Assembly: GCF_003171515.1 (NCBI RefSeq) | Contig: NC_089398.1 | Span: 1,798,001-1,862,000 of the forward strand | Length of the DNA stretch: 64,000 nucleotides | Source: Pyrenophora tritici-repentis | Taxonomy: Eukaryota > Ascomycota > Dothideomycetes > Pleosporales > Pleosporaceae | Direction of reading: 5' to 3' | Part shown: positions 24,632-33,832 of the stretch, one piece after another | Layout of the letters: the number at the start of each line of letters is the position of its first letter | Position numbering within the stretch: the first letter of the stretch is position 1 | Position numbers and translations under genes: made by a program | Notes under the pieces: model-generated | The model's input: only the letters and a program-made list of their open reading frames with translations | The model's database searches: none | Told to the model about the DNA's origin: nothing

Positions 24632-25393
24632 TTTGAGGGTTGTGGATGTGTGTAGTAACGCAGCGTGCAAGGTAGTAAAGGGATGAAGAATCGAAAAGGC
24701 AAGATGCAGGTTACTATGGCAAAAGTGGTGCCTAGTTTCAATGCAAATCTGGCATCAACGTGTTACCCTTCCTTTCTTGTCTCGTGTCCCTTTGGTGAGA
24801 GTTGAGACGCGCGCGCTCAATGAACGGTCGGGCCGAAGCTTACCCCTGCTAGCGTACGTGTTCCTGCGGGTAGTGGCATAAATTTCTGGCTGCTGCAGCC
24901 TTCCTTTTACCTACCTTGTCATCTCTCGATATCATCGCAAAGCAGACGCCGACTAATTGAGCAATTAATGTATTGTTCTCTGCTTAGCTAAGATGACGCA
25001 TATATCAATAATCATGTAGGCACCGCCTTGACGACAGTATGCTTCAAGCTGCTGTAACTAGGAATCCTCCCTCGAGGTCCTGGTATACCGTCTCATGGGC
25101 GCAGAAGAAGTCTTGACCACGATTAAGCCGGAGCGCCTCCTTGAGCCATGTGTTGAAAGACGTGTGGTGGGTGGAGTGAAGCTTGACTTTGGTGATCATA
25201 CATATAAGTCCATCTGCAGAGTAGTGTGCTGACCTGTTCGGTCCAACGCCGTGAACCATGTCTGCGCAGATACGTGCCAACGAATGATTCCATGCCAGCG
25301 TTGCTTGTGTAGATTCACGATATGTCTTGTGCTAATAGTACAACTTGCCACATCCATGAAGGAGCTGTGATAGTTGCCAATGTAAAACCAGCC
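24632..25393. other. Intergenic region between GOT1 and IES6, 0.8 kb
   Basis: Holds the GOT1 promoter and the IES6 3' flank. A 78-codon minus-strand frame at 25044-25280 has no recognisable features. Nothing else is seen. Confidence 0.45.
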
Positions 25394-25945
25394 TCATTTA
25401 AGGACTGTATGTGCGCCTCGCGCAGCCAGGTAGCCCTCGGAGACATTCTGTGGCATTGTTCGAATACCTCCAAACACCTCCTTGTTGTGATATCTCAGGC
25501 GCGTCTTGGGGTCCGTGTATGGCGCGGGAAGGCCGGTGATGTCGCAGTACTTCTTCTGACTGCTAGGGTGGAAGCTCGGCGCAGATTCGATATTTGTGTA
25601 TGTAGGCGCAGGACCCGTCACGTTTCCTCCTGTAGTTCTGCCGTTCTTCTCAAGTACTAGAGTGCTCAGGCTCTGGGCTGCTTGCGCGATGTTGGGTGTG
25701 CGTCCAGCTGGTGTAGTGCCTTCTGCCACTACAGCGGGTGTCGATATACCGCTGTTGTTCTGTGTAGCCATAACTGAAGCTTCTTTACGCGATGCTTCTC
25801 CCAGGATTTGCTTGAGGTTCTTGTTGCGGCGCTGCGGTGGCTTCCAGTTTGGGTTTCGGAAGGGCTTGGGGACTGCATAGATGTCGAGCTTGTCCAACAG
25901 CGCTTGGTGTGTCTTTTCGTCCGAGGCAGTTGTCAAGGGCGCCAT
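25394..25945 (-). CDS. IES6: Ies6-type INO80 complex subunit with YL1 C-terminal domain
   Basis: A single exon of 183 residues. Ies6 partners with the actin-related protein Arp5; together they bind the INO80 ATPase and help it slide nucleosomes and exchange H2A.Z. The C-terminal YL1_C domain is clear (KKYCDITGLPAPYTDPKT followed by LRYHNKEVF). The basic segment PFRNPNWKPPQRRNKNLKQIL near residues 28-48 is also typical of Ies6. The middle is a Thr/Ala/Gly-rich linker. YL1_C also occurs in Vps72/Swc2, but that protein is much larger and acidic, so Ies6 is the better fit. The ARP5 gene lies 1.2 kb away. Confidence 0.92.
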   Translation of the reverse strand: MAPLTTASDEKTHQALLDKLDIYAVPKPFRNPNWKPPQRRNKNLKQILGEASRKEASVMATQNNSGISTPAVVAEGTTPAGRTPNIAQAAQSLSTLVLEKNGRTTGGNVTGPAPTYTNIESAPSFHPSSQKKYCDITGLPAPYTDPKTRLRYHNKEVFGGIRTMPQNVSEGYLAARGAHTVLK

Positions 25946-26297
25946 CGTGGACTGATTTCAAGATGAGGAAGTTGTGGAGATGGGCCGAGGTTTGATCGTA
26001 GTGCCGTTTCGTCGCGTGTCTCTGTAGTCTCTCGGTTTAATTCACGTGTGGTGTTGGTATTTGCGTTTAGACGTAAAATCGCAAGTCGCGAATCTCGGAT
26101 ATCTCTTGTGGATGGGAGTGTGGTGTAAACGCTCAAGAGTGTTAATGTCGATGTTGGTGTAGAGACGGAGCTTGGCCAGAGGTGGAGCTCTCCCGCGCGA
26201 CCTGCATGCTGCATCGATGCTTACACTAACTGCTTTGATCTTCCCCACCAGACAACTCGAACGCGTACAGCCAAAGTGACACCCCAAAGTGGCAAAC
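25946..26297. promoter_or_regulatory. Divergent promoter between IES6 and DAD4
   Basis: This 352-bp segment separates the head-to-head IES6 and DAD4 genes and must hold both start sites. No established motif stands out. Confidence 0.5.
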
Positions 26298-26680
26298 ATG
26301 GTAAGACAGCATGATATTCATGTATCTCTTGGATTATATCCCTAATTGTATACCCAGGAAAGCCCACACGAGCATCAACAGAGCCAATTGCTCTCGCGCA
26401 TCATCGTCAACGTTGTCAGTCATATCAAACATACAAACATGAGATACGGACTACTAACTCTTGTACAGGAAAAACTGAACGAAGCCATTGTCATGCTGAA
26501 CAAGAATCTCCAAGAAATCAACATCCAGAACATGGATACAGAGCTTGTGGCTCAGATGTTCAAGAACTACCAGTCCAATGTTCTGTTCCACCTAGAAGGT
26601 ACATACAAAGTCATTCTTGTACATTGCATGAGCATGACTAATGATCCATAGCAACAAATGGTCTCAAGGATCCTGCGTGA
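26298..26680 (+). CDS. DAD4: DASH/DAM1 complex subunit Dad4
   Basis: Four exons, 26298-26300, 26358-26414, 26469-26598 and 26652-26680, total 219 bp, 72 residues, the same length as yeast Dad4. The DASH complex forms rings or patches that couple kinetochores to spindle microtubules. The spliced protein begins MESPHE, continues [22 protein letters not shown] and VLFHLEATN, all in register with Dad4. The first coding exon is only the ATG; its intron starts GTAAGA directly after it. The other introns use GTCAGT and GTACAT donors with TACAG and CATAG acceptors. A frame running through intron 2 gives a longer false protein. The gene lies between IES6 and ARP5. Confidence 0.93.
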
Positions 26681-27188
26681 GCATATTCATGGGCTCTAGA
26701 TGTGCAGGCTTAAGTTCCTTCCGTACATGGAATAGAAGAATACAAATTAACGAGTATTCAACATTCAAAAACTATTATGGCGAAAAATTACAATTTGGAT
26801 AACTACCTGAATAATGAGATGTGATATTCCTATGTTTTTGCCAGCACCTGGGTAACATGAAACACTTGACAGTATGGGTAAAGTCCGTTAATCCTCTGGA
26901 TTTTGCAATTGAACAAACACAATATGTAAAGTAGCTGATGATACGTGTTCAGCTGAAAAACGGTGAAGATTGGGCCAGGGACATGCTCTAGTTATTCGTT
27001 ACCAAGTACAGAGCTCAACGCGCAGGCGGGCGAGGACTCGGACCACCGAGCTCACGACATTACAACCACTATGCATGTCGCGCAACTTCAACACCAATCG
27101 CGCTAGCCAAGCACATACGCCACGTCTTCAGGCCACGAAATGAAATAAACCCCGGCTATAGACTTCTTCCTTTATCCACCTCACAACT
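26681..27188. other. Intergenic region between DAD4 and ARP5, 0.5 kb
   Basis: AT-rich first half, likely the DAD4 3' region, then the ARP5 promoter. No further gene is seen. Confidence 0.5.
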
Positions 27189-29538
27189 ATGGCTCCCTCT
27201 GCCATCGACGAGGTGCCACAAACCCCAGGGCGCAACCCTCCCAAACCTCCGCCCAAGCTATGGAGCGTGTCGGAACCGCCGTTCGAAGGCTTCAGGGCCG
27301 TCGACAAGGACGGTTGGGCGCAAAGTAACAGCGAAACCGCAATAGTCATCGATAATGGTACTGCTCGAAATATGTTGCTATCAATCTCCTATACCAACTA
27401 ACACATTGTAGGCTCTTCAGCAGTTCGCGCAGGATGGTCTTTCGACTCGAAGCCTCGATTATCCGTGTTGCCCAACATGGCCAGGTATCGCGACCGCAAG
27501 CTCAACCGCACCTTTACCTTTATCGGATCAGATGTCTATGCCGACGGTACCGCACGAGGACAATCCAAGCCCGTTTATGAGCCGGGCAGCAACATTGTCA
27601 ACAACTGGGACGTCATGGAGGGTGTGCTAGACTACTGCTTTGTCAAAATGGGTGTGGATGGTCAATCAGGGCGCATAGACCGGCCCATTGTCATGACAGA
27701 GCCCATTGCAAACTTGGGCTATTCAAGAAAGAGTGCGTAGCAGTATGCGCATATAACTTGGTTCCGCTAACGTATATGCTTTAGCCATGTCGGAAATTCT
27801 GTTCGAGTGCTACGGCGCACCATCCGTCGCATACGGCATCGACTCGCTCTTCTCCTACTCCTACAACGGCGGTCGCAGCGGTCTAGTCATGGATTCATCG
27901 TATACCTCTACCCACGTCATTCCCGTTGTAAACTCGAAGCCGCTATTATCACAAACCACTCGTCTCAACTGGGGTCGCTTCCAGTCTGCACAATACCTGC
28001 TAAAGCTCTTGAGGCTCAAGTACCCGACATTCCCTGGTAAGATAAGCGACAACCAGGCCGAGGATCTCGTTCGCGAACACTGCTATGTATCGCAAGACTA
28101 CGAGACCGATCTCAGCCACTACCTGGACTGGACGGGGCTTGAGGACCGAGACCACACAGTTCAGTTTCCCTATACGGAGCAGATTGTAGTGCAAAAGACG
28201 GAGGAGGAGCTCGCTGCAGCAGCAGAGAAGCGTAAAGAGAGCGGTCGAAGACTACAAGCTCAGGCTGCAAAGATGCGTTTGGAGAAGCTGAAGAAGAAGG
28301 AAGAGGAATTGGAGTGGTGCATACAATTGCAGGGCCAGCTTGAAGAGATTACTACAAAGAAGGAGAAGGCGCGGGTACTCGAATCGAATGACTTTGACGA
28401 TGAGAACCAACTCAACAAGCGCGTCAAGGAACTCGAATTTGCCATTAAGAAAGCTCGAAATAAGGATCTAGGCGAGGTAGAAGAGGAGCAAGTTGAAGTG
28501 CCCACTTTCCCGCTCCTCGACACTCCAGACGACCAGCTTGACGAAGAAGGCATCAAGCAGAAGCGACAGCAGCGTCTGATGAAATCCAACTACGATGCCC
28601 GGCAGCGCGCAAAGGTCGAGAAGGAAAAAGAAAAGGCACGGCTCGCAGAAGAACAGCGGCTCGATGATGAGCGGAGAGAAACAGACCCTCAAGGCTGGAT
28701 AGACGAGCGCCGCATAGCCCGCCAAGCCATCATCCAGAAGATGAAGGACCGCGAGCGACTCAAAGCCGAACTAGGAAACCGCAAATCTCTCGCCAACCAA
28801 ATGCGCATGAAGTCAATCGCAAACCTTGCATCAGATGCGCCTACCAAGAAAAGGCGGCGAGGAGGTGGAGACGATGATACCTTTGGTGCTGACGATGCCG
28901 ACTGGGGCGTCTACCGCACCATCGCCACGGGCGAAGGTTCTGATGACGAAGAAGAAGAAGATCTCTCCAAGAACCTCAAAGAGATTGAGTCCCAACTTCT
29001 CAAGCACGACCCCAACTTCACCGAAGAATCAACGCGCGAAGCCCAAACAGACTGGACCAAGAGCATTCTCCACGCCTTCCTCCACGGCCCCTACCCCTTC
29101 GACTCTGAATCCCAAAGGGAAATCAACCAAATCCACCTCAACGTCGAACGTATCCGCGTTCCAGAAGTCGTCTTCCAACCCACCATTGCCGGTCTCGACC
29201 AGGCAGGAATCGTGGAAATTGCATCAAACATTCTCACCGAACGCCTGGCTGAATCACCCCACCGTGACGATATACTCAAAGACATATTCCTTACCGGTGG
29301 CAACACAATGTTCGAGGGTTTTGAAGACCGACTGAGAGCAGAGCTACGCGCTGTGCTGCCTGCCGAACAAACGATCCAGGTTAGGAGGGCAAAGGACTGC
29401 GTGCTGGATGCTTGGAAGGGCGCAGCGCAGTGGGCGAACAGGAAGGAAGCGAAGAGGGACTTTGTGACGAGGCAGGAGTTCTTGGAGAAGGGGGCTGAGT
29501 ATATCAAGGAGCACGATTTGGGTAATGCTACATACTAG
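27189..29538 (+). CDS. ARP5: Actin-related protein Arp5, INO80 complex
   Basis: Three exons, 27189-27357, 27412-27732 and 27785-29538, give 747 residues. Arp5 is the actin-fold subunit that, with Ies6, forms the nucleosome-contacting arm of INO80. The actin fold is visible in pieces: AIVIDNGSSAVRAGW (phosphate loop 1 region), MTEPIANLGYSRK, MSEILFECYGAPSVAYGIDS, and near the end DIFLTGGNTMFEGFEDRL. Between these lies a large charged insertion (about residues 330-590) with long Lys/Glu/Arg coiled coil and an acidic DDEEEED patch, as expected of Arp5 and not of Arp4, Arp6 or Arp8. Introns of 54 and 52 bp keep phase (N|GSS, SRK|TMSE). The start ATG is the first in frame and precedes a Pro-rich leader. 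Confidence 0.95.
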
Positions 29539-30558
29539 GGAGGGGTGGTTTGTATGGATATTGAAGGTTTGACTCATTATTGATCAGGGATTGTAGTATT
29601 AGTATTCTATTAGGCTGAATAGGCGTTTTCATTTGCTTAAAGAAGTAGGTTAGCTTTCAATGGTCCCTATAAATGGGGTTTACTTGTGTTCTTGGACTGC
29701 GATGTAGATTGTGTGACAAACGTGGGTGTCTAACTGTATTGTTTAGCTTTGGAGAGACGAAAGAGTGCTTAAAGAAAGAGTGCATTGAGACGTCATGTTG
29801 GGAGCGTTGACAACCCCCAATATCATGCAGTCGAAGTAGTAAGTAAGATTGGCCTTGAATGCCCAGGTTTGCATCAAGCTGTGTTAGTTTAGGACATTGT
29901 TGAACAGTATAATAATACTAAGTAAGTATAGATCCTCTCTCTCTACCACACTTCGTATCCAACGTGGAAGATATCGACAGTTCTCGTTATTCATATGCCG
30001 CTGTTATTATACTCTTCTCACGAACAACAGCGAGTGAACCTACTAACAGCCCGAACCCAATAAAACGCCACTCAAACTGGAAAGAAACTTTTTCACATTC
30101 CAATAGTCTGGCTAAGTAAGCTAGCTACCACCTCACCTCCCGAGCTCGTCACCACATTCCACATTCCATCCACAAACAAAGACCGAAAACAGGCCCCTCG
30201 TGTAACCACACCCAGAATCCATCCCACCTACGCAACTAGAACAAAGACCTGTTCTCCCGAAAACGTCTCACTACCGAAAATTCTTCACTCTGCCCACTAT
30301 CATACGAGCAGATTGCTAGCAATTCATTCAAAAGCGGCCATGAAAGCGACCTGCAAGCAGCGAAAATGCGCAGTGTGGGTATAAGAAGCTCTGCTTTACC
30401 GCGTGCGGCCGTTGTTGAGACCTTGCCTGTATCTTGACTCTCTGTCTCCTCTATCGGTACATCCGTCTGCAAGACACGTTACAGAGTCAGACAGTTTATG
30501 ATATAAACACCCCCTCTACCACTTTGTCCCTCGCTCCTCCCGAAGCACTTTCACAATA
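29539..30558. other. Intergenic region, 1.0 kb
   Basis: Downstream of ARP5. A 78-codon minus-strand frame at 30236-30472 has no recognisable features and is not supported. The last ~80 bp is C/T-rich and probably the promoter of the following surface-protein gene. Confidence 0.45.
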
Positions 30559-31491
30559 ATGCAAATCCGCCAATACCTCTCCATCCCACCTGCACTCACA
30601 TCTACCCTCCTCGGCGGCGACGGCTACAATCCAGTTACTCCAGTGCCCAATATGCCTACGTTGACTACGACGTCGGTGTTGACGTCTGCGGTTACGCTTA
30701 CGAGTTTCGTTACTGTTACTACGGGCCAGCTTTCTTCAAGCACTGGTATGGCGTCTTCGGTGCCCGCCTCGATTTCCTCGGTGGTGCCGTCGTCGGTGTC
30801 GACGCCTACGCCGTCGCCTTCGGTGAATCCTTATCCTAACTTGCCTCCTAAGCTGGTTAGTGCGATTGAGGGGCTGGATGATTGTACTGTGAGTGTTCCC
30901 CTTCTACTTCCTCGTCACCTTTTCTCTACATATCCAAATGCCCATTTATGTATGACTTAGCATCACTGACAAGCAAAACAACAGCAAACCATCCTCTTCA
31001 CCAACCTCGCAAACTCCCCCTGCAACCCCGCAGACTCATCCTGCATCTGCATCCAACTCCGCAACGCCGGTTTGACAAACACGATTGCGGCAACTTGTAC
31101 CACGGATGCTACGACGCAGTATACGGGCTTTCAGGACAATGTTTGTGGTCCGATTTTGGCGTCATCTTCCGTGCCTGTTTCCTCAACGCCCGCTGCTTCT
31201 TCTTCGTCTGCGCCGGTGTCCTCGTCTTCGATGATGCAGTCTAGCAGAAGCAGTGTTGTTGTTGTTGTTGTTGTTACATCGACGACACCTGCGCCGGTGG
31301 TTTCTACACCTGCTCTGGTGGGTAATGCGACGACGACGACTATGTATACGAATACCGCGTTGGTGCCGAGTGTACCGAGTGATACCAGCGCTCCTGGTCC
31401 TTCGACAGTTTTGCCCGAACCACCGGTTTACACAGGTGGTGCGGCAGTTGTTAAGAGGGGGGTGTTTGGTGTGGTGTTTGCTGGGCTTTGA
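30559..31491 (+). CDS. Ser/Thr-rich putative cell-surface protein with a CFEM-like cysteine segment
   Basis: Exon 1 is 30559-30888 and exon 2 is 30985-31491, with a 96-bp intron (GTGAGT donor, CAACAG acceptor) that preserves frame at DDCT|QTIL; about 278 residues. The protein is dominated by Ser, Thr, Val and Pro, typical of heavily O-glycosylated wall proteins. Residues ~107-165 hold a cysteine pattern (DDC, SPC, SSCIC, ATC, NVC) like the CFEM domain, but only six of the usual eight cysteines are present. A poly-Val stretch is encoded by a GTT run. The C-terminus ends in a short hydrophobic tail (VFGVVFAGL) that could be a GPI-anchor signal. There is no convincing signal peptide at the proposed start (MQIRQYLSIPPALTS), so an upstream exon may be missing. 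Function is unknown. Confidence 0.6.
31256..31276. repeat. GTT trinucleotide run in coding sequence
   Basis: Seven GTT units encode consecutive valines in the CFEM-like surface protein; a likely length-variable microsatellite. Confidence 0.75.
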
Positions 31492-31590
31492 GTTTAGTGT
31501 TTTGAAGATTAGGGTTAGAAAGGGGGTTTGCTCAAATTGAAACTGAAGTTTAGAGTAGGAGTAGTTTGACATGTTTCTAATTCATAATGT

Positions 31591-31917
31591 TTAATCATCT
31601 TCTTCCTTTTCCCCTTCCACCCTTCCATTCTCCCTTGCCCTCCTACTCTCACTCACCACCCCATCATCCAACCAACCCACTATCCGCCTAATATCCTTAA
31701 GCTCATAAAGACCCTCATAATGATCCTTTGCATACCGTATCGCCCTCGACCGATCGGCCATAGCATCTGGACGCGGGTCAGGGAGATTCGCAAGCAGTTT
31801 CTTGTAGTAGGGGTTTCTGTGCTGTAGGAAGTGTAGAGGGTACTGTTCCATGTATTCGTTGTAGCGATAGGCTAGGGCGTAGGGGTCTTTGTCGAGGGGT
31901 GGGAGGTTGGGGGTCAT
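31591..31917 (-). CDS. Small protein of unknown function, 108 residues
   Basis: One exon starting MTPNLPPLDKDPYALAYRYN. It is rich in Tyr, Arg and acidic residues, with a helical middle (RSRAIRYAKDHYEGLYELKDIRR) and an acidic tail (GEKEEDD). Composition and the absence of low complexity make it look like a genuine globular protein. There is no signal peptide, membrane segment or recognised domain. The gene is convergent with the CFEM-like gene, about 100 bp apart. I do not recognise it. Confidence 0.55.
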   Translation of the reverse strand: MTPNLPPLDKDPYALAYRYNEYMEQYPLHFLQHRNPYYKKLLANLPDPRPDAMADRSRAIRYAKDHYEGLYELKDIRRIVGWLDDGVVSESRRARENGRVEGEKEEDD

Positions 31918-32790
31918 GTTTTATGGGTTTGTGGTTTGTATATGGGTTTGGAGGGTTTGCTGGGGGAAAAGGAGGGAGTGAGTTTCGGAGTTTGGGGGGT
32001 TGAGGGGAGGGGGGGAACAAAGAAAGTGCTATCTGCATCAAAGGAAGGGTAGTTGTGAGATATTGCAAGATTTTGCTTCGAGTAGCCGTTTTCTGGATTG
32101 AAGGATCTTTGTCCAGGTCGTTTTATTCTGTGGCTGTCAGGTCAAAGCATGTAATCTGGTTGATAGAGTCCATGGATACTGAACTTCGTAAAGTAAGAAT
32201 GCACAGGTGTGATAATGGGTATGGCGGCTTGAGCTATGATAGCACAAAGCAAATGGTAAGCCCATCATATTGTGAGCGACTGCAAGTCTGTTGATTCTTT
32301 GTTCACCGGAGTGTACTTGAGAAACTAGCAACTGTTCCGCCCGATGCGGCATCTCGAATTTCAGGTACCACGATACACGGTCTATAGAAGTTGGAAGTTG
32401 CGAATGATGCGTATTTGACCACATCCCTCAATGCGTGCAATGACGATGTGTATATTTCTTCTGAAAGTTTCCACACATAGCCGTGAGCCTGTGTCAGTTG
32501 GACTAGTGAAATTGATCATCTCTTTGTGACTATTGTCAATGTTGAAGACGAGCGCCCCATTCTGCTAGGCGCTTAAGCCACAGACACACTATACTATCAT
32601 AAATTTGTGAAATTGAATAATCAAGAAAACTTGTCGTATGCAAGACAAAGACGCAAGTCGGCTGGTCGATGGCTGGTCGCTGGACCCTGGTAGGTCCTAG
32701 CTTCCAAACTTGAGCGAGTGGGGCTTAGCGCAACGCTAAGAGTCTGGCAAAAATTGAGCTTCCGCCGAATTTCTCGAACACCACTTCAAC
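31918..32790. other. Intergenic region and RPL7 promoter, 0.9 kb
   Basis: Divergent region between the small unknown gene and RPL7. No long frame is convincing. A GGCTGGTCG-type short repeat occurs at about 32658-32680. Confidence 0.45.
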
Positions 32791-33832
32791 ATGTCGTCGA
32801 AGTCGTACGTATTCCCTACGCACTCATCCTAGCAGCTACTAATGCATCTCACAGAAGCGTCCCAACGCAAAACGACATCACCGTCTCTGAGAACCTCCTC
32901 AAGAAGAGGAAGTCTCAAGAGAAGGCTCGCGAGGAGCGCGCGATCGCGACCCGCGAAAAGCGAGGTACGGCAATCCCCCATGCTTTTGTCGATTCGGGAG
33001 GGCGATTGTGATGATTATAACAACCACACTATCGGCTAGACTACGGTCAATGTTGTCGAATTGTTAACCATCTTTCGGGAATGATACAATCGCCCTCTTC
33101 GGAGCTCATGGCATGCTATACTGTTTGCGGGCAGCGCTGACACAAGGCAGACAAGAACAAGAAGAAGCGCGAGGTCATCTTCACACGAGCTGAAAAGTAT
33201 GTGAAGGAGTACCGCGATGCTGAGAGGGAGCGTGTACGATTGTCGCGCGAGGCCAAGAAGAGCGACAGCCTCTATGTGCCCCCAGAGCCAAAGCTAGCCT
33301 TTGTCGTCCGCATCAAGGGTATCAATAAGATCGACCCTAAGAAGCGCAAGACATTGCAGCTTCTGCGTCTGCTCCAGATCAACAATGGTGTCTTCATCAA
33401 ACTTACCAAAGCTACCATGGAGATGTTGAAGATCGTCGAACCGTTCGTGGCTTATGGTTACCCAAACCAGAAGTCTGTTCGTGAGCTCATCTACAGTAAG
33501 TTCAACCGTGTCTCTGCCACGCACCAACGCATACTAACCCTATAATAGAGCGCGGTTATGGCAAAGTGGACAAGCAACGCCTGCCTTTGACTGACAACGA
33601 AATTATCGAGCAGAACCTTGGAAAGTTCGGCATGATCTGTTTGGAAGACCTGATACATGAAATCTACACTGTCGGCCCGAACTTCAAGGCGGCGTCAAAC
33701 TTCCTTTGGCCGTTTAAGCTTAACAGCCCTACCGGCGGCTTCCGTAAGAGGAAGTTTAAGCATTTCATTGAAGGCGGCGACCTGGGCAACCGGGAAGACA
33801 AGATCAACGAGTTGATCCGACAGATGAACTAG
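32791..33832 (+). CDS. RPL7: 60S ribosomal protein uL30 (L7)
   Basis: Four exons, 32791-32804, 32855-32964, 33151-33495 and 33549-33832, give 250 residues. uL30 is a core large-subunit protein. The N-terminal basic extension ([18 protein letters not shown]) and the body ([45 protein letters not shown]) and the end [16 protein letters not shown] match the family. Introns 1 and 3 are 50 and 53 bp, normal here. Intron 2 is 186 bp and appears to host a box C/D snoRNA (separate entry). Yeast RPL7 genes likewise carry snoRNAs in their second introns, which supports the assignment. Confidence 0.96.
32998..33097 (+). ncRNA. Candidate intronic box C/D snoRNA in RPL7 intron 2
   Basis: Seen in the sequence: a 12-bp perfect terminal stem (32998-33009 with 33086-33097); a consensus C box GTGATGA at 33008-33014, with its first bases in the stem; a D-box-like ATGA at 33081-33084 in place of CTGA; and, one base before it, the 13-nt element ACCATCTTTCGGG (33067-33079). 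That element is the exact complement of CCCGAAAGATGGT, which I recall as part of the highly conserved 25S/28S rRNA segment GACCCGAAAGAUGGUGAAC. By the D+5 rule the target would be the G of CCCGAAAG, recalled as yeast G805 (snR39b); A807 two bases on is the target of snR39/snR59, which sit in yeast RPL7 introns. The weak D box is the main doubt. Confidence 0.65.

Noticed and set aside
25044..25280. 78-codon minus-strand frame between GOT1 and IES6
   Set aside because: Short, no domain, no homology remembered, and no promoter-like context.
30236..30472. 78-codon minus-strand frame upstream of the CFEM-like gene
   Set aside because: No family features; it could not be distinguished from a chance frame.
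33137..33140. CTGA near the end of RPL7 intron 2 as the snoRNA D box
   Set aside because: It lies 40 bp outside the terminal stem and 10 bp before the acceptor, in GCGCTGACAC, so it is better explained as the splicing branch site.
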